DNA from: a bacterium
Lineage (GTDB): Bacteria > Patescibacteriota > Minisyncoccia > Phycocordibacterales > CAIZLB01
Direction: 5' to 3'
Assembly: GCA_027490575.1 (NCBI GenBank)
Contig: JAIXXV010000014.1
Coordinates: 1-57,382, forward strand
DNA: 57,382 nucleotides
The notes beneath the pieces were generated by a model. The model did no database searches and had not been told where the DNA came from. It saw only the letters and a program-made list of their open reading frames with translations. Below are positions 7,332 to 15,720 of this stretch, in pieces (the stretch's first letter is position 1; each line of letters opens with the position of its first letter). Both the position numbers and the translations under genes were made by a program.

Positions 7332-8162
7332 TCAGCTGCTCATCATGAGACAGCTCGAGTCGTCATAAATCTCTGCGAGCAAATCCTCGAGGAATGCAAG
7401 ATTGTCAAATCCGATCAGGAAACCCATGTGAGAATAGTCCGCGTGGACATATTCACCACCCAGTTTTCTTGCAACCCTTTCTGCATGGCTTGAACGGATC
7501 ATTAGGTCGCGCTGTCCACCGAACACTGTAGCCGAGACACCTTGTCTCTTTAGTGTGTTAGCAATTGGCTCACGAAGTTTCCAGGCCAGATTGAACCTTT
7601 TTGTGAAGTTCGCAGCAATCACTCTTGGGAACCAAAGTCCAGAAACCCTTTCAAACGTGTCTTGCATTTTGCGTGACATGTCGTCTCCTGCCAGCAGTAG
7701 CTGGTGGTACTCATGAGAAAGCCTGAATGGCTTTGCCCAGGGTAAACCTTTTGACCAATAGCCCTTATGCATGAGCATGAGTCTGATGACGTAGTTCGGT
7801 AGAAAATCGCCAGGAAGTGGAGGAGGTGCAATGAGCACTATTTTTCCAATCCTGCAGTTTTCGGCCAACACTTCCTCGTCCACCATCTGGTTAATGATTG
7901 ATGCGTAGCAGATAGCCACATTGCACCCTGCGGAATGAGCTACAACTACTCCGTCGATTGGAAATATTCCTTGGTCGACAAGCAGCTGGGCTTGCTCCAC
8001 TACCCCCATGTTTTTTAGGGCTAAAAATCGGAACTCTCTGTGCCACTCGAGGTTTAAAATGTTTGGCAAAGCCTCACATCCTAGTCCCAAGAAGAACAGT
8101 TTCTTTTCTGAGTACCTAATAATCCTTCGATTTCCAGGTCCTCTCCTTGCCATGGTTTGCAT
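7332..8162 (-). CDS. Alpha/beta-hydrolase family protein
   Basis: The 276-residue product has the nucleophile elbow VVAHSAGCNVAI (Ser near residue 82), a later acidic position in GGQRDLMIRS and a C-terminal His in DYSHMGFL, a plausible Ser-Asp-His triad in the order usual for this fold. The substrate cannot be read from the sequence; the family includes lipases, esterases and peptidases. No signal peptide is seen, so it should act in the cytoplasm. The ATG at 8162 has a strong ribosome site (GAAAGGAGGG, 9 bases away), and a hairpin occupies the 5' leader. It has its own terminator and looks richer in G and C than trpS and the kinase genes beside it, which suggests later acquisition. Confidence 0.75.
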   Translation of the reverse strand: MQTMARRGPGNRRIIRYSEKKLFFLGLGCEALPNILNLEWHREFRFLALKNMGVVEQAQLLVDQGIFPIDGVVVAHSAGCNVAICYASIINQMVDEEVLAENCRIGKIVLIAPPPLPGDFLPNYVIRLMLMHKGYWSKGLPWAKPFRLSHEYHQLLLAGDDMSRKMQDTFERVSGLWFPRVIAANFTKRFNLAWKLREPIANTLKRQGVSATVFGGQRDLMIRSSHAERVARKLGGEYVHADYSHMGFLIGFDNLAFLEDLLAEIYDDSSCLMMSS

Positions 8163-8191
8163 TTTGCTTACCCTCCTTTCAGTTGGGTTTT

Positions 8192-8210
8192 GACCAAGTA
8201 GGACTTGGTC
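8192..8210 (-). promoter_or_regulatory. 5'-leader hairpin upstream of the hydrolase
   Basis: GACCAAG and CTTGGTC pair perfectly around a 5-base loop, 14 bases upstream of the GAAAGGAGGG ribosome site. A TATAC-type -10 near 8249-8254 would place it in the transcribed leader. Whether it regulates or only stabilises the mRNA is unknown. Confidence 0.4.
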
Positions 8211-8293
8211 TGGGTTGGTTGGTTTTTAAAGAGCGCGGCGAGACTGTATAGTACTTGCACACTGCTTTTTCTAACATAACTATACCACGATAC

Positions 8294-10003
8294 CTACATT
8301 GTAGCAAGTTTGATATGGAAAGAAGATCCTTTGTCGAGGCCTGGTGAAGTTGCCCATATATCACCATGGTGAGCTTCTATGATTTCTTTGGCCACATATA
8401 AGCCAAGACCTGTACCGATGATATTTGTTTTTGAAGCATCTGGTGCACGAGTGAACTTTTGGAAGAGCTTAGGAATGACATCTGGATGTATTCCAACCCC
8501 GGTGTCTGAAACAACTAGTTCTAGGTACAATACATTGTCTATACCCGTAACTTGCTTAAGTTCAATCTTCACATTGCCTTTAGGCGTATATTTGATTGAG
8601 TTGTCTACTATATTGCTAATAACTTGGCGAATTTTTCCTTTATCTGCATTCACAATCCATTTATCAGGTTTAAAGTTTGCTGGTATTACTTTATATGAAT
8701 CCTTTTGTGGTGCTGTTAAAATACTATGTATGATACTTGGCTCATCTTCTTTTATATGTCGCTCAGCTGTTGTCGTGTAAGAAAATCCAAGACCTGTATT
8801 CAAAATCATTGGCCTAAAACTCTCAACCACCTCTTTAACAAGTTCCTCTAGGTTAAATATAGAAAAAGCGTATTGCATTTTACCTTGTTCTATACTAGAT
8901 ATGTCTAGATAGTCTCCTACTATAGTCACAAGGTTTTCTGTAGATTGGTAAATGGTTTGTACAGCCTCTTTTTGAGCCGGTGTAATATCACCAAAGTCAC
9001 CTTCAGATACCATCGATGAATAACCTTTTATGGTGGCAAGTGGTCCTCGTATTCTATGACTTGCAAGGGACACGAACTCTGATTTTTGTTCGTCTATCTT
9101 TCTAAGTTGCACATTCACATTTTCAAGATCCTCTGCTAGCTTCTCAATCTGATTTCTAGCCCTGATCTCTTGTCTAACACTTCTAACCAAAAACACTCCA
9201 ATGATAGTCGTAGGTATCAAAAGTACAAAGTTACCAATCTGCTCATTTCTAGTAGTGGATATGATTGCTCGAAGAAAAATAAAGAGCCAAAGTGTAAATG
9301 TGAAAAGCTCTACAGTTATAACCTTTGTATCAAAAAGCTTATGTCTGTATATACCGTAAAGCACAACCATCACAAGTATTAGACCAAATATAGGTCCTGC
9401 CCATATGTAAGAATAATTGTAAACTGGCAGCACCAGGTTGAACCAAAGACCAAAAACATATGCAAAACCTGAACCTTTTATGATAAATGATAATTGTTTT
9501 TTGATTGCCTTATCATTTATATTTCTATAATACGAAAGTATAAGATTTATATATGCCCAACATAGAAAGACAAATACTATTGAGCTAAAGGTCAGATATC
9601 CAAACATCGATATCTCAACTTTTTTTGGTGCAGACATTATTATGTCTTTGAGGATAAATCCTTCTTGATGTGCAATAGTCATTGCAAGCAAAGTTGTAGC
9701 TAGTACTACAAAAACCTGTGCAATTTTTGATTTTGGTTGTGAGCCTGGAAATGATAGTGTAAACAATAGAAAGAAACTTATAATTCCTATTGCAGCTATG
9801 TAGTAGATCTTGGCAAACCAAGAAGCCAATATCTCACTATCAGTTGATATAAAAAGACCAAGGCCTAGTGCCCAGAAAGATATAGACATGATCATTCCTG
9901 TATAACAAATAAAGTTAAAGTCTCTCTGACCCTTTATCATGTTGTAACTGATGTATGCAGTTACAATTGCTATTATGTATAAGAATATTGTTTCTGTACC
10001 CAT
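8294..10003 (-). CDS. Membrane sensor histidine kinase with seven-helix N-terminus
   Basis: The first 270 or so residues form about seven to eight hydrophobic helices, matching the 7TM region found at the N-terminus of some histidine kinases. The phospho-acceptor helix SEFVSLASHRIRGPLATIKG is near residues 305-325. The ATPase domain has the N box (ISNIVDNSIKYTPKG), the G1 box (VSDTGVGIHP) and the G2 box (GTGLGLYVAKEIIEAHHG). Compared with the next gene it carries about 40 extra residues inside the ATP-binding domain (region of SIIHSILTAPQKDSYKVIP). No response regulator is encoded nearby, so its output partner must lie elsewhere. The start has no Shine-Dalgarno site. Confidence 0.9.
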   Translation of the reverse strand: MGTETIFLYIIAIVTAYISYNMIKGQRDFNFICYTGMIMSISFWALGLGLFISTDSEILASWFAKIYYIAAIGIISFFLLFTLSFPGSQPKSKIAQVFVVLATTLLAMTIAHQEGFILKDIIMSAPKKVEISMFGYLTFSSIVFVFLCWAYINLILSYYRNINDKAIKKQLSFIIKGSGFAYVFGLWFNLVLPVYNYSYIWAGPIFGLILVMVVLYGIYRHKLFDTKVITVELFTFTLWLFIFLRAIISTTRNEQIGNFVLLIPTTIIGVFLVRSVRQEIRARNQIEKLAEDLENVNVQLRKIDEQKSEFVSLASHRIRGPLATIKGYSSMVSEGDFGDITPAQKEAVQTIYQSTENLVTIVGDYLDISSIEQGKMQYAFSIFNLEELVKEVVESFRPMILNTGLGFSYTTTAERHIKEDEPSIIHSILTAPQKDSYKVIPANFKPDKWIVNADKGKIRQVISNIVDNSIKYTPKGNVKIELKQVTGIDNVLYLELVVSDTGVGIHPDVIPKLFQKFTRAPDASKTNIIGTGLGLYVAKEIIEAHHGDIWATSPGLDKGSSFHIKLATM

Positions 10004-10086
10004 TTGCTTGTTTTAAATGATTCGGTACATCTATCTGACGTGATGTTTCTTCCCCTCTACTTTCCATGTGGAACCATATGCTCTAT

Positions 10087-11691
10087 CTACTGCCTATACT
10101 CACCAATCTCAATGAAGAAAGTTGACCCTTTACCTACTCCTGCTGACTCAGCCCAAACTCGCCCATGGTGTGCTTCAATCATTTTCTTGGCTACATATAG
10201 ACCGAGACCTGTGCCCAATATGTTGGTCTTTGAGGCATCAGGTGCGCGAGTAAATTTCTCAAAGAGTTGTGGTAAGACATCTGGATGTATACCTACACCA
10301 TTGTCTGATATTGATATTTGTATTTTGCCATCGCCGGTGTTTCTAACCCATACATGTATTTCGCCTTTTGGAGTGTATTTGTTTGAATTGTCCAAGAGGT
10401 TGCTTATAACTTGCTTGATCTTACCTTGGTCACCGTTGACCATATAGTTTTTGTTCATTTCAAAATCAAAAGTCAGCTTGTTACCGGCTAGGTCAACGTT
10501 TGGTTGTAGTTCTGTAATGATTGTTGATACTAGTTGTTGAATATCAAAGACTGTGAAGTCATATTGCATACGACCTTGCTCAATACGTGATACGTCCAGA
10601 TAGTCATTGACCAAAACTACAAGGTCTTGAGTGGAAGTGTATATCTTTTCCATGGCGTCTTTTACCCCGTCTTTGACCTCACCGAAGTCTCCTTCAAGCA
10701 ACATCGAAGCATAACCTTTGACCGCAGTCAGTGGCCCACGCAACTGGTGACTTGCAAGCGACACGAACTCTGACTTTTGTTGGTCTAGCTCACGGAGGCG
10801 GATGTTGGTTTTTTTGAGGTCGTCGGCTAGAGTTTGGATTTTTTCTCTAGTTTGAACTTCTTTCTTTACGCTTTTAATTAGGAACAGTCCAACCACTATC
10901 GTCATTGCTAGCAAGCCAAGATTTACCAAGGTTTCGTTTATGTCCTGTGATACCAATGCTCGTATTAATATGAATATCCACAAACTGAATGTGAATATTT
11001 CAGAAGTTATTACTTTTGCGTCAAATAATCTATGTTTGTAAACTGCATAGAAAACAATCAAAACCAAAAGCATTCCAAATAGTGGGCCCGCCCATACGTA
11101 ATCATATGTATAAATTGGAAGTATTAAGTTGAAGATCATTCCTCCGATATAAGGAACCATTGTCCCAAAAAGAATAGTCTGTATTTGCTTTTTCTTATCT
11201 ATATCAACCTCCTCTCTATATGATTTATAAAGTTTAATAAAGGATAATAGTATTACTATTACAAAGTATGAAAAATACAAGGTATATGTTCGTGTATCAA
11301 TGTCTACGAATTTAAATTTTCCTAGATATACGTTTGAAAAAATAAAATCATTAAAATAAAATATAGAGAAAGAAATAGCTAGGAATATCGGCACAAAAAT
11401 GTTTTGAACTGTACTGAGCACAGGGCTCTTTTTTGGAAAAGAAAAAGAAAATAGTAAGAAAAAAAGTGGTATTGAAAGTGCAGCTACGTAATATGATCTT
11501 GCAAAAATCTCGGCTAACTCTAGATTTTGTGTAATATCAAAAAATGACACACCGAATGACCATATTCCAACTGCAAATATGAACATTGCAAAGACGTTGT
11601 TCGAGTAACTTTGTTTACTTCTCAATATGAAAAGACATAGATAGGTTGTTATAATTGAAACCGTAAAAAGTAGTATATTTTTTACTTCCAT
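10087..11691 (-). CDS. Membrane sensor histidine kinase, paralog of the 8294 gene
   Basis: It is a clear paralog of its downstream neighbour: about seven N-terminal membrane helices, the acceptor helix SEFVSLASHQLRGPLTAVKG, N box ISNLLDNSNKYTPKG, G1 box ISDNGVGIHP and G2 box GTGLGLYVAKKMIEAHHG. It ends a few residues after the ATPase domain, with no receiver domain. Its start is 4 bases from the stop of the methyltransferase-like gene, so these are probably co-transcribed. Tandem duplication followed by divergence in the membrane part suggests two related signals. No response regulator is seen in the window. Confidence 0.9.
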   Translation of the reverse strand: MEVKNILLFTVSIITTYLCLFILRSKQSYSNNVFAMFIFAVGIWSFGVSFFDITQNLELAEIFARSYYVAALSIPLFFLLFSFSFPKKSPVLSTVQNIFVPIFLAISFSIFYFNDFIFSNVYLGKFKFVDIDTRTYTLYFSYFVIVILLSFIKLYKSYREEVDIDKKKQIQTILFGTMVPYIGGMIFNLILPIYTYDYVWAGPLFGMLLVLIVFYAVYKHRLFDAKVITSEIFTFSLWIFILIRALVSQDINETLVNLGLLAMTIVVGLFLIKSVKKEVQTREKIQTLADDLKKTNIRLRELDQQKSEFVSLASHQLRGPLTAVKGYASMLLEGDFGEVKDGVKDAMEKIYTSTQDLVVLVNDYLDVSRIEQGRMQYDFTVFDIQQLVSTIITELQPNVDLAGNKLTFDFEMNKNYMVNGDQGKIKQVISNLLDNSNKYTPKGEIHVWVRNTGDGKIQISISDNGVGIHPDVLPQLFEKFTRAPDASKTNILGTGLGLYVAKKMIEAHHGRVWAESAGVGKGSTFFIEIGEYRQ

Positions 11692-11694
11692 TTT

Positions 11695-12606
11695 TTAATT
11701 CTTACTAGCTACAATTATAGAATGAATCTTCAATGGTTCATAGTAAACTTTCATGTCTAGATGTGAAAAACCAGATTCATGTACAAGCCTAGCTATGTGC
11801 TCTGCTGACCTATAGATCATAGGCCACCCAATAGCCTTTGTCACAAACTTTTTTTCAGAATTGTGATTGATGTTTGCTGTTATGAATTGACCACTCTTTT
11901 CTAGAGAAGAATGTATCTTTTCGAATATCCTTTTAGCCTTTTCATCATCAAAATAGTCCATAAGCCCAACCATTTCCACTATAGAATACTTCCTAGAGTT
12001 CTTATCAAGAAATCCATTTACGGTATCGTTTATCCATTCATATTTGTAATTATCAGAATTTATACCTTTCATGGTTTGTAGCAGTTCTACACTATAATCC
12101 AAGGCACTTTGATTTTTGTCTACAAAAGTTATGTTTACCTTTTTTGAAGTCGGATTATTTTCAAGTGCTTCTAAAACAGCCCTGGCAGATCCGGCAGCTA
12201 TACTTACGACGTTGATCTCGTCTTTTGAATCATTAACGATTAGTTCTTTAAGGATGGTGTCGATTTCATTCTTTACTATCTTAAGTCTGTTTCTAACACC
12301 TTTGGAGTTATTTGTATTAAACCAAATTGTATGAGACAGTTTCTCGTAAAACTTTTTGACTAAATGCTTATTTCCATTGCTGTATAATATTTCCAGAGCC
12401 TTGTGTGTCGTTGCGTTGTCGACTATATCACTAACCGACTTGTGACTCTTTTTTACCAGTGACCTAGATTTTATTGGTAATAGATTAAGTATAGGTATTA
12501 GTAGTATGTTAAGGGATTTTCTTATGAGACTGTTGGTCTCAAGTTTAAGATGTTTCGGGTTGTGTATCTCCACCTTCTTTTTCATTTGGGCTTCTATTTC
12601 TTTCAT
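11695..12606 (-). CDS. Putative class I SAM-dependent methyltransferase
   Basis: The middle of this 303-residue protein has a Rossmann-type methyltransferase pattern: NVVSIAAGSARAVLEAL (motif I position, but with AAGSA instead of a DxGxGxG glycine loop), NITFVDKNQSALDYS (acidic residue after beta 2) and IVEMVGLMDYFDDEKA (motif IV/post region). The N-terminal 100 residues are basic and partly hydrophobic (LNILLIPILNLLPI), perhaps a membrane-associated segment. The substrate is unknown. It directly precedes the histidine kinases and probably shares their transcript. Confidence in the fold is moderate. Confidence 0.6.
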   Translation of the reverse strand: MKEIEAQMKKKVEIHNPKHLKLETNSLIRKSLNILLIPILNLLPIKSRSLVKKSHKSVSDIVDNATTHKALEILYSNGNKHLVKKFYEKLSHTIWFNTNNSKGVRNRLKIVKNEIDTILKELIVNDSKDEINVVSIAAGSARAVLEALENNPTSKKVNITFVDKNQSALDYSVELLQTMKGINSDNYKYEWINDTVNGFLDKNSRKYSIVEMVGLMDYFDDEKAKRIFEKIHSSLEKSGQFITANINHNSEKKFVTKAIGWPMIYRSAEHIARLVHESGFSHLDMKVYYEPLKIHSIIVASKN

Positions 12607-12702
12607 TTATGTTTTTACTAAATTAATTACTTCACTATTGTACACTAAAATGTTATTTTCAACATATTATTTACTTATTAACATTTCGCACGTGGGCTAT
12701 AC

Positions 12703-12741
12703 GCTGCTAACTGTTTATTGCTAACCGCTATCTGCTAACTA
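12703..12741 (-). repeat. CAGNTAN heptad array at the plsC stop codon
   Basis: On the coding strand the units are TTAG, CAGATAG, CGGTTAG, CAATAAA, CAGTTAG. The array encodes the last residues of the protein (VVSR) and gives the TAG stop at 12728-12730. Confidence 0.65.
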
Positions 12742-13621
12742 CTAGCCCCACCACCTTCTCCCTCAAATCCTCCGCTGACTCCTCATATGTCCTACCAGTT
12801 GGTAAATACTCAGCCTTACCAATGTTTATAGTAATGTTTCGCCCCTTTATCTTTATTCCAAAAGGTAAAACTTTTGTATGTGTTGAAAGTGCTAGCGCGG
12901 TAACACCTCTTTTGAACATACCCACCTCACCTGTCCTGCTGATACGTCCTTCTGGAAACATTGCCACTATACCTTTATTTTTTATAATTCCCTTGGCTCT
13001 ATGTAGGTTTCTCTGGAGACCAAGACCTTGCTCGATAACGAATACTCCGAATAAGCTATATACAAATTTCACTATACCAAGTTTTGCCATTGTATTCATG
13101 AATGGGTCAATAAACTTATTCACTGCCATAAATCGCATTGGAAGAAGTCTTGAAAATGGTCCTACAGCAAGTCTGAACAAAAAACTATCATAAAACTTTA
13201 CGTGGTTTGAAACCATGATGAGTGGCGACCTCAGGCCTCTGAGGTTCTCTCTACCATGTATCCTTACTCTAAAAAGTATATTGAAAAGCGGCCAAAATAA
13301 AAACCATGAGAAAAATTGAGTTGTAGCTGAGTATGACTTTATCGAAAAACACATAAATGCATTTAGTTTTCTATAGATCTTTTTCCATAAAACTCTAACT
13401 AACAATACAAGCTCATCGGTAATATTGCGCATAAAATAAATGACGACTTTAGAAGGGTCGCCAAGAGCATTAATATTGAATTGTAAATTCGGAAGATTAT
13501 TTTGGAGATTGTTCGGGAGACTTTGAATGCCACCGCTAGATGATCGCGGTTTGAGTGAAGGGTTTTGGTTTATATACCTGCCCCCTCCAAGCAGTATATT
13601 GTTCTGCTTAATTGTAGGCAT
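12728..13621 (-). CDS. plsC: 1-acyl-glycerol-3-phosphate acyltransferase (PlsC family)
   Basis: PlsC-type enzymes put the second acyl chain on lysophosphatidic acid at the membrane. The acyltransferase signature NHVKFYDSF (HxxxxD, about residues 138-146) and the glycerol-phosphate-binding FPEGRISRTG (about 220-229) are present. A hydrophobic stretch FFSWFLFWPLFNILF lies just before the catalytic block. The first 60 residues are low-complexity (polar, Asn- and Ser-rich) and unlike other PlsC, so the true start could be internal, for example near MRNITDEL. An extended -10 (TGATATAAT, near 13644-13652) lies about 20 bases upstream of the ATG at 13621. Confidence 0.85.
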   Translation of the reverse strand: MPTIKQNNILLGGGRYINQNPSLKPRSSSGGIQSLPNNLQNNLPNLQFNINALGDPSKVVIYFMRNITDELVLLVRVLWKKIYRKLNAFMCFSIKSYSATTQFFSWFLFWPLFNILFRVRIHGRENLRGLRSPLIMVSNHVKFYDSFLFRLAVGPFSRLLPMRFMAVNKFIDPFMNTMAKLGIVKFVYSLFGVFVIEQGLGLQRNLHRAKGIIKNKGIVAMFPEGRISRTGEVGMFKRGVTALALSTHTKVLPFGIKIKGRNITINIGKAEYLPTGRTYEESAEDLREKVVGLVVSR

Positions 13622-13776
13622 TTCTTGTTATTTAAGTAATTATATCATAGCATATTTTATCGAAATTGGCAAATTGTGGGTTTTTTGATTTTGACAAAAA
13701 CTTATCTCGTCTTAATTTTTAATTGCTCTGGTGTCGGGCCATTATCAATTCTTAATTCTGCCCCCCGCTCTTGCCC

Positions 13777-13814
13777 CTAACTGTTACCTGACACCTGCTA
13801 CCTGTCATCTGTTA
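13777..13814 (-). repeat. CAGNTAN heptad array at the stop of the 13812 gene
   Basis: The cleanest array in the window: CTAACAG, ATGACAG, GTAGCAG, GTGTCAG, GTAACAG, TTAGGGG on the coding strand, in strict 7-base steps. The first TAA is the stop codon. AATTAAG-type units (GAATTAA, GAATTGA) continue to about 13710. Confidence 0.7.
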
Positions 13815-14288
13815 GTATCTCCTACCCGTCATCCAGTAAACTACAAATACTGGTACAGCCACTGACACAAAGTATCCTAGACTGCTACTTAAGAATGTTT
13901 GTATTTCTTTTCCGAAACCAAAGATGTCTTTGTAAGGCAAAACGTGGAAAGTCAAAGCCGAAGTCAGTAGTACCACTGATACTGACAGCATCAAAGCATC
14001 GATGAATCCTACAAAGCCAGATCTATTTCCATCTGAATGTATAATACGTCTTGCGACAAAGAAAAATCCTAGAAATATAACTGCGAATATTAACACATGA
14101 GAATAGAAAACCTGATTCGCATTATCATTTAGAAATATAAGACTCTTTTTGAAAGGAAAAGAGGTGTATAGAACAAATGATGGATAGAAGCTCACTATGA
14201 GTGCAAATAGTGTCGACTTGCCTTTGTAAAATGAGAGTATGGTTAGGATCGCTACGACTACTATTAGTGTAATATTGAATGTGAACAT
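13812..14288 (-). CDS. Integral membrane protein, 158 residues, unknown
   Basis: Four to five hydrophobic segments cover most of the protein (for example ITLIVVVAILTILSF, FYSHVLIFAVIFLGFFFVA, DALMLSVSVVLLTSALTF and SLGYFVSVAVPVFVVYW), with a basic C-terminus TGRRY. I do not recognise a family; small colicin-V-like or DUF membrane proteins have this shape. An ATG at 14315 would add nine residues, but a TATAAT box at 14295-14300 ends 6 bases before the ATG at 14288, so the shorter form is preferred. The stop codon is the first unit of a heptad array. Confidence 0.7.
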   Translation of the reverse strand: MFTFNITLIVVVAILTILSFYKGKSTLFALIVSFYPSFVLYTSFPFKKSLIFLNDNANQVFYSHVLIFAVIFLGFFFVARRIIHSDGNRSGFVGFIDALMLSVSVVLLTSALTFHVLPYKDIFGFGKEIQTFLSSSLGYFVSVAVPVFVVYWMTGRRY

Positions 14289-14294
14289 GAGTAC

Positions 14295-14300
14295 ATTATA
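14295..14300 (-). promoter_or_regulatory. -10 box of the 13812 gene, leaderless layout
   Basis: TATAAT ends 6 bases before the ATG at 14288; the sequence between (GTACTC) is nearly the same as at scpB (GTACGTC). Confidence 0.5.
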
Positions 14301-14377
14301 AATGATGTAGTGCATTAGCGCTATTTAATAATGCACATTTTCAATTTGTATCTCTTCAAATATATTTTGTAAAGAAA

Positions 14378-15547
14378 TTATAACCCCTCATCTCTCAGCT
14401 CCTCTATCAACTTCTGAGCTTTCTTTGATAGACGTTGTGGTACATCTATCTTTATATGCAACATCAAATCACCACGCAAAGTTTTTGCATTTCTGGATGT
14501 ATCTGGATTTGATGACCCTGGTCCATACGGCACACCTTTGCCTTTAACACGAAGTATCTCTCCGTGCTTGATGCCTTGTGGTATTGTCACTGTGATAGTT
14601 CCGTCCAATGTGTTTAGTTTGTACTCTGAGCCTAGCAAAGTATCTGTAAGTTTTATAATGGCGTCCATGGCTATGTTGTTACCCTCTTTTCGAAGTCTCG
14701 CTCCAGCAAAGTCACCAGATGGCTTTCTGACATGTATCTTTATATACAAATCTCCTTCTTTACCACCTGTGATTGCCTCACCTTTTCCAGCAACTCGGAG
14801 CATCTCCCCTGGCTCTATACCTGCCGGTATTATCACTTTTATACTGTCTTTGATACTCTCTGTGCCACGGCCCTTACAATGCTTACATTTATCTTTTGGA
14901 ATCTTTCCTGTACCAAAACAAGTGTCACATGTTCTTGCTGATTGGAATGCACCAAATATACTTCTCTTTGTCTCAATAACCTGACCAGATCCTCCACAGT
15001 CCTTGCAAGTATCAAGACTTGAACCCTTGTCCGCTCGACTTCCTTGGCAAACATTACACGTAGATGTTCTATGTACTGAGAATTCTTTCTCCGCACCAAA
15101 GATACTATCTTCAAAATCAATCTCAATGTCTACTTGTATGTCAGATCCTTTTCGCACTGATGACTTTTTTGAACGTGCTCCACCACCAAACATACTTCCA
15201 AATATATCGCCTAGGTCAAACTCAACTCCACCTTGTCCACCAAAGCCACCAAATCCTTGACCTTGAGTAAAGCCACTAAAGTCGAAACCATCAAATCCTC
15301 CATAGCCTTGTCCGCCACCTCCTCCACTAAACCCAGGGCCAGCGCTACCAAACTGATCATATTGAGCTCTCTTTTGATCATCAGATAAAACAGAGTAAGC
15401 TTCATTGGCTTCTTTGAACTTCTTATCATCACCACCTGTTTTATCAGGATGATGCTCATGTGCAAGCTTTCTGAATGCTTTCTTTATTTCGTCCTTTGAA
15501 GCATTTTTACTTACTCCGAGTATTTCATAATAATCTTTTTGTGACAT
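14378..15547 (-). CDS. dnaJ: Chaperone DnaJ
   Basis: DnaJ delivers substrates to DnaK and stimulates its ATPase. The J domain spans residues 1-70, with HPD at 33-35. A Gly/Phe-rich linker follows (about 70-125). The zinc region has four CxxC units: [24 protein letters not shown] and CKHCKGRG; the first lacks the usual second GxG. Two C-terminal substrate-binding domains complete a type I DnaJ of normal length (389). It follows dnaK on the same strand, separated by a 170-base repeat-filled spacer. The start has no Shine-Dalgarno site. Confidence 0.95.
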   Translation of the reverse strand: MSQKDYYEILGVSKNASKDEIKKAFRKLAHEHHPDKTGGDDKKFKEANEAYSVLSDDQKRAQYDQFGSAGPGFSGGGGGQGYGGFDGFDFSGFTQGQGFGGFGGQGGVEFDLGDIFGSMFGGGARSKKSSVRKGSDIQVDIEIDFEDSIFGAEKEFSVHRTSTCNVCQGSRADKGSSLDTCKDCGGSGQVIETKRSIFGAFQSARTCDTCFGTGKIPKDKCKHCKGRGTESIKDSIKVIIPAGIEPGEMLRVAGKGEAITGGKEGDLYIKIHVRKPSGDFAGARLRKEGNNIAMDAIIKLTDTLLGSEYKLNTLDGTITVTIPQGIKHGEILRVKGKGVPYGPGSSNPDTSRNAKTLRGDLMLHIKIDVPQRLSKKAQKLIEELRDEGL

Positions 15548-15559
15548 TTATTTGGCTTC

Positions 15560-15720
15560 GTTTATTTAACAATTACCGATTAAGAATTAGTAATTATTTG
15601 GTTATGATTTATAATTACTAATTCAGCCTGATAATCGTTAATCCAGTTTGTTAATTTGTAATCTTGCGCTTTAATTTCTTAATTCCTTAATTCTGCCGGC
15701 AAATTCTTAATTCTTAATTA
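15560..15720 (-). repeat. AATTAAG heptad array from the dnaK stop to dnaJ
   Basis: From the TAA stop of dnaK the coding strand reads TTAAG, AATTAAG, AATTTGC, CGGCAG, AATTAAG, GAATTAAG, and then more degenerate AATTA-rich units through the dnaK-dnaJ spacer. No hairpin terminator is present. Confidence 0.6.
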
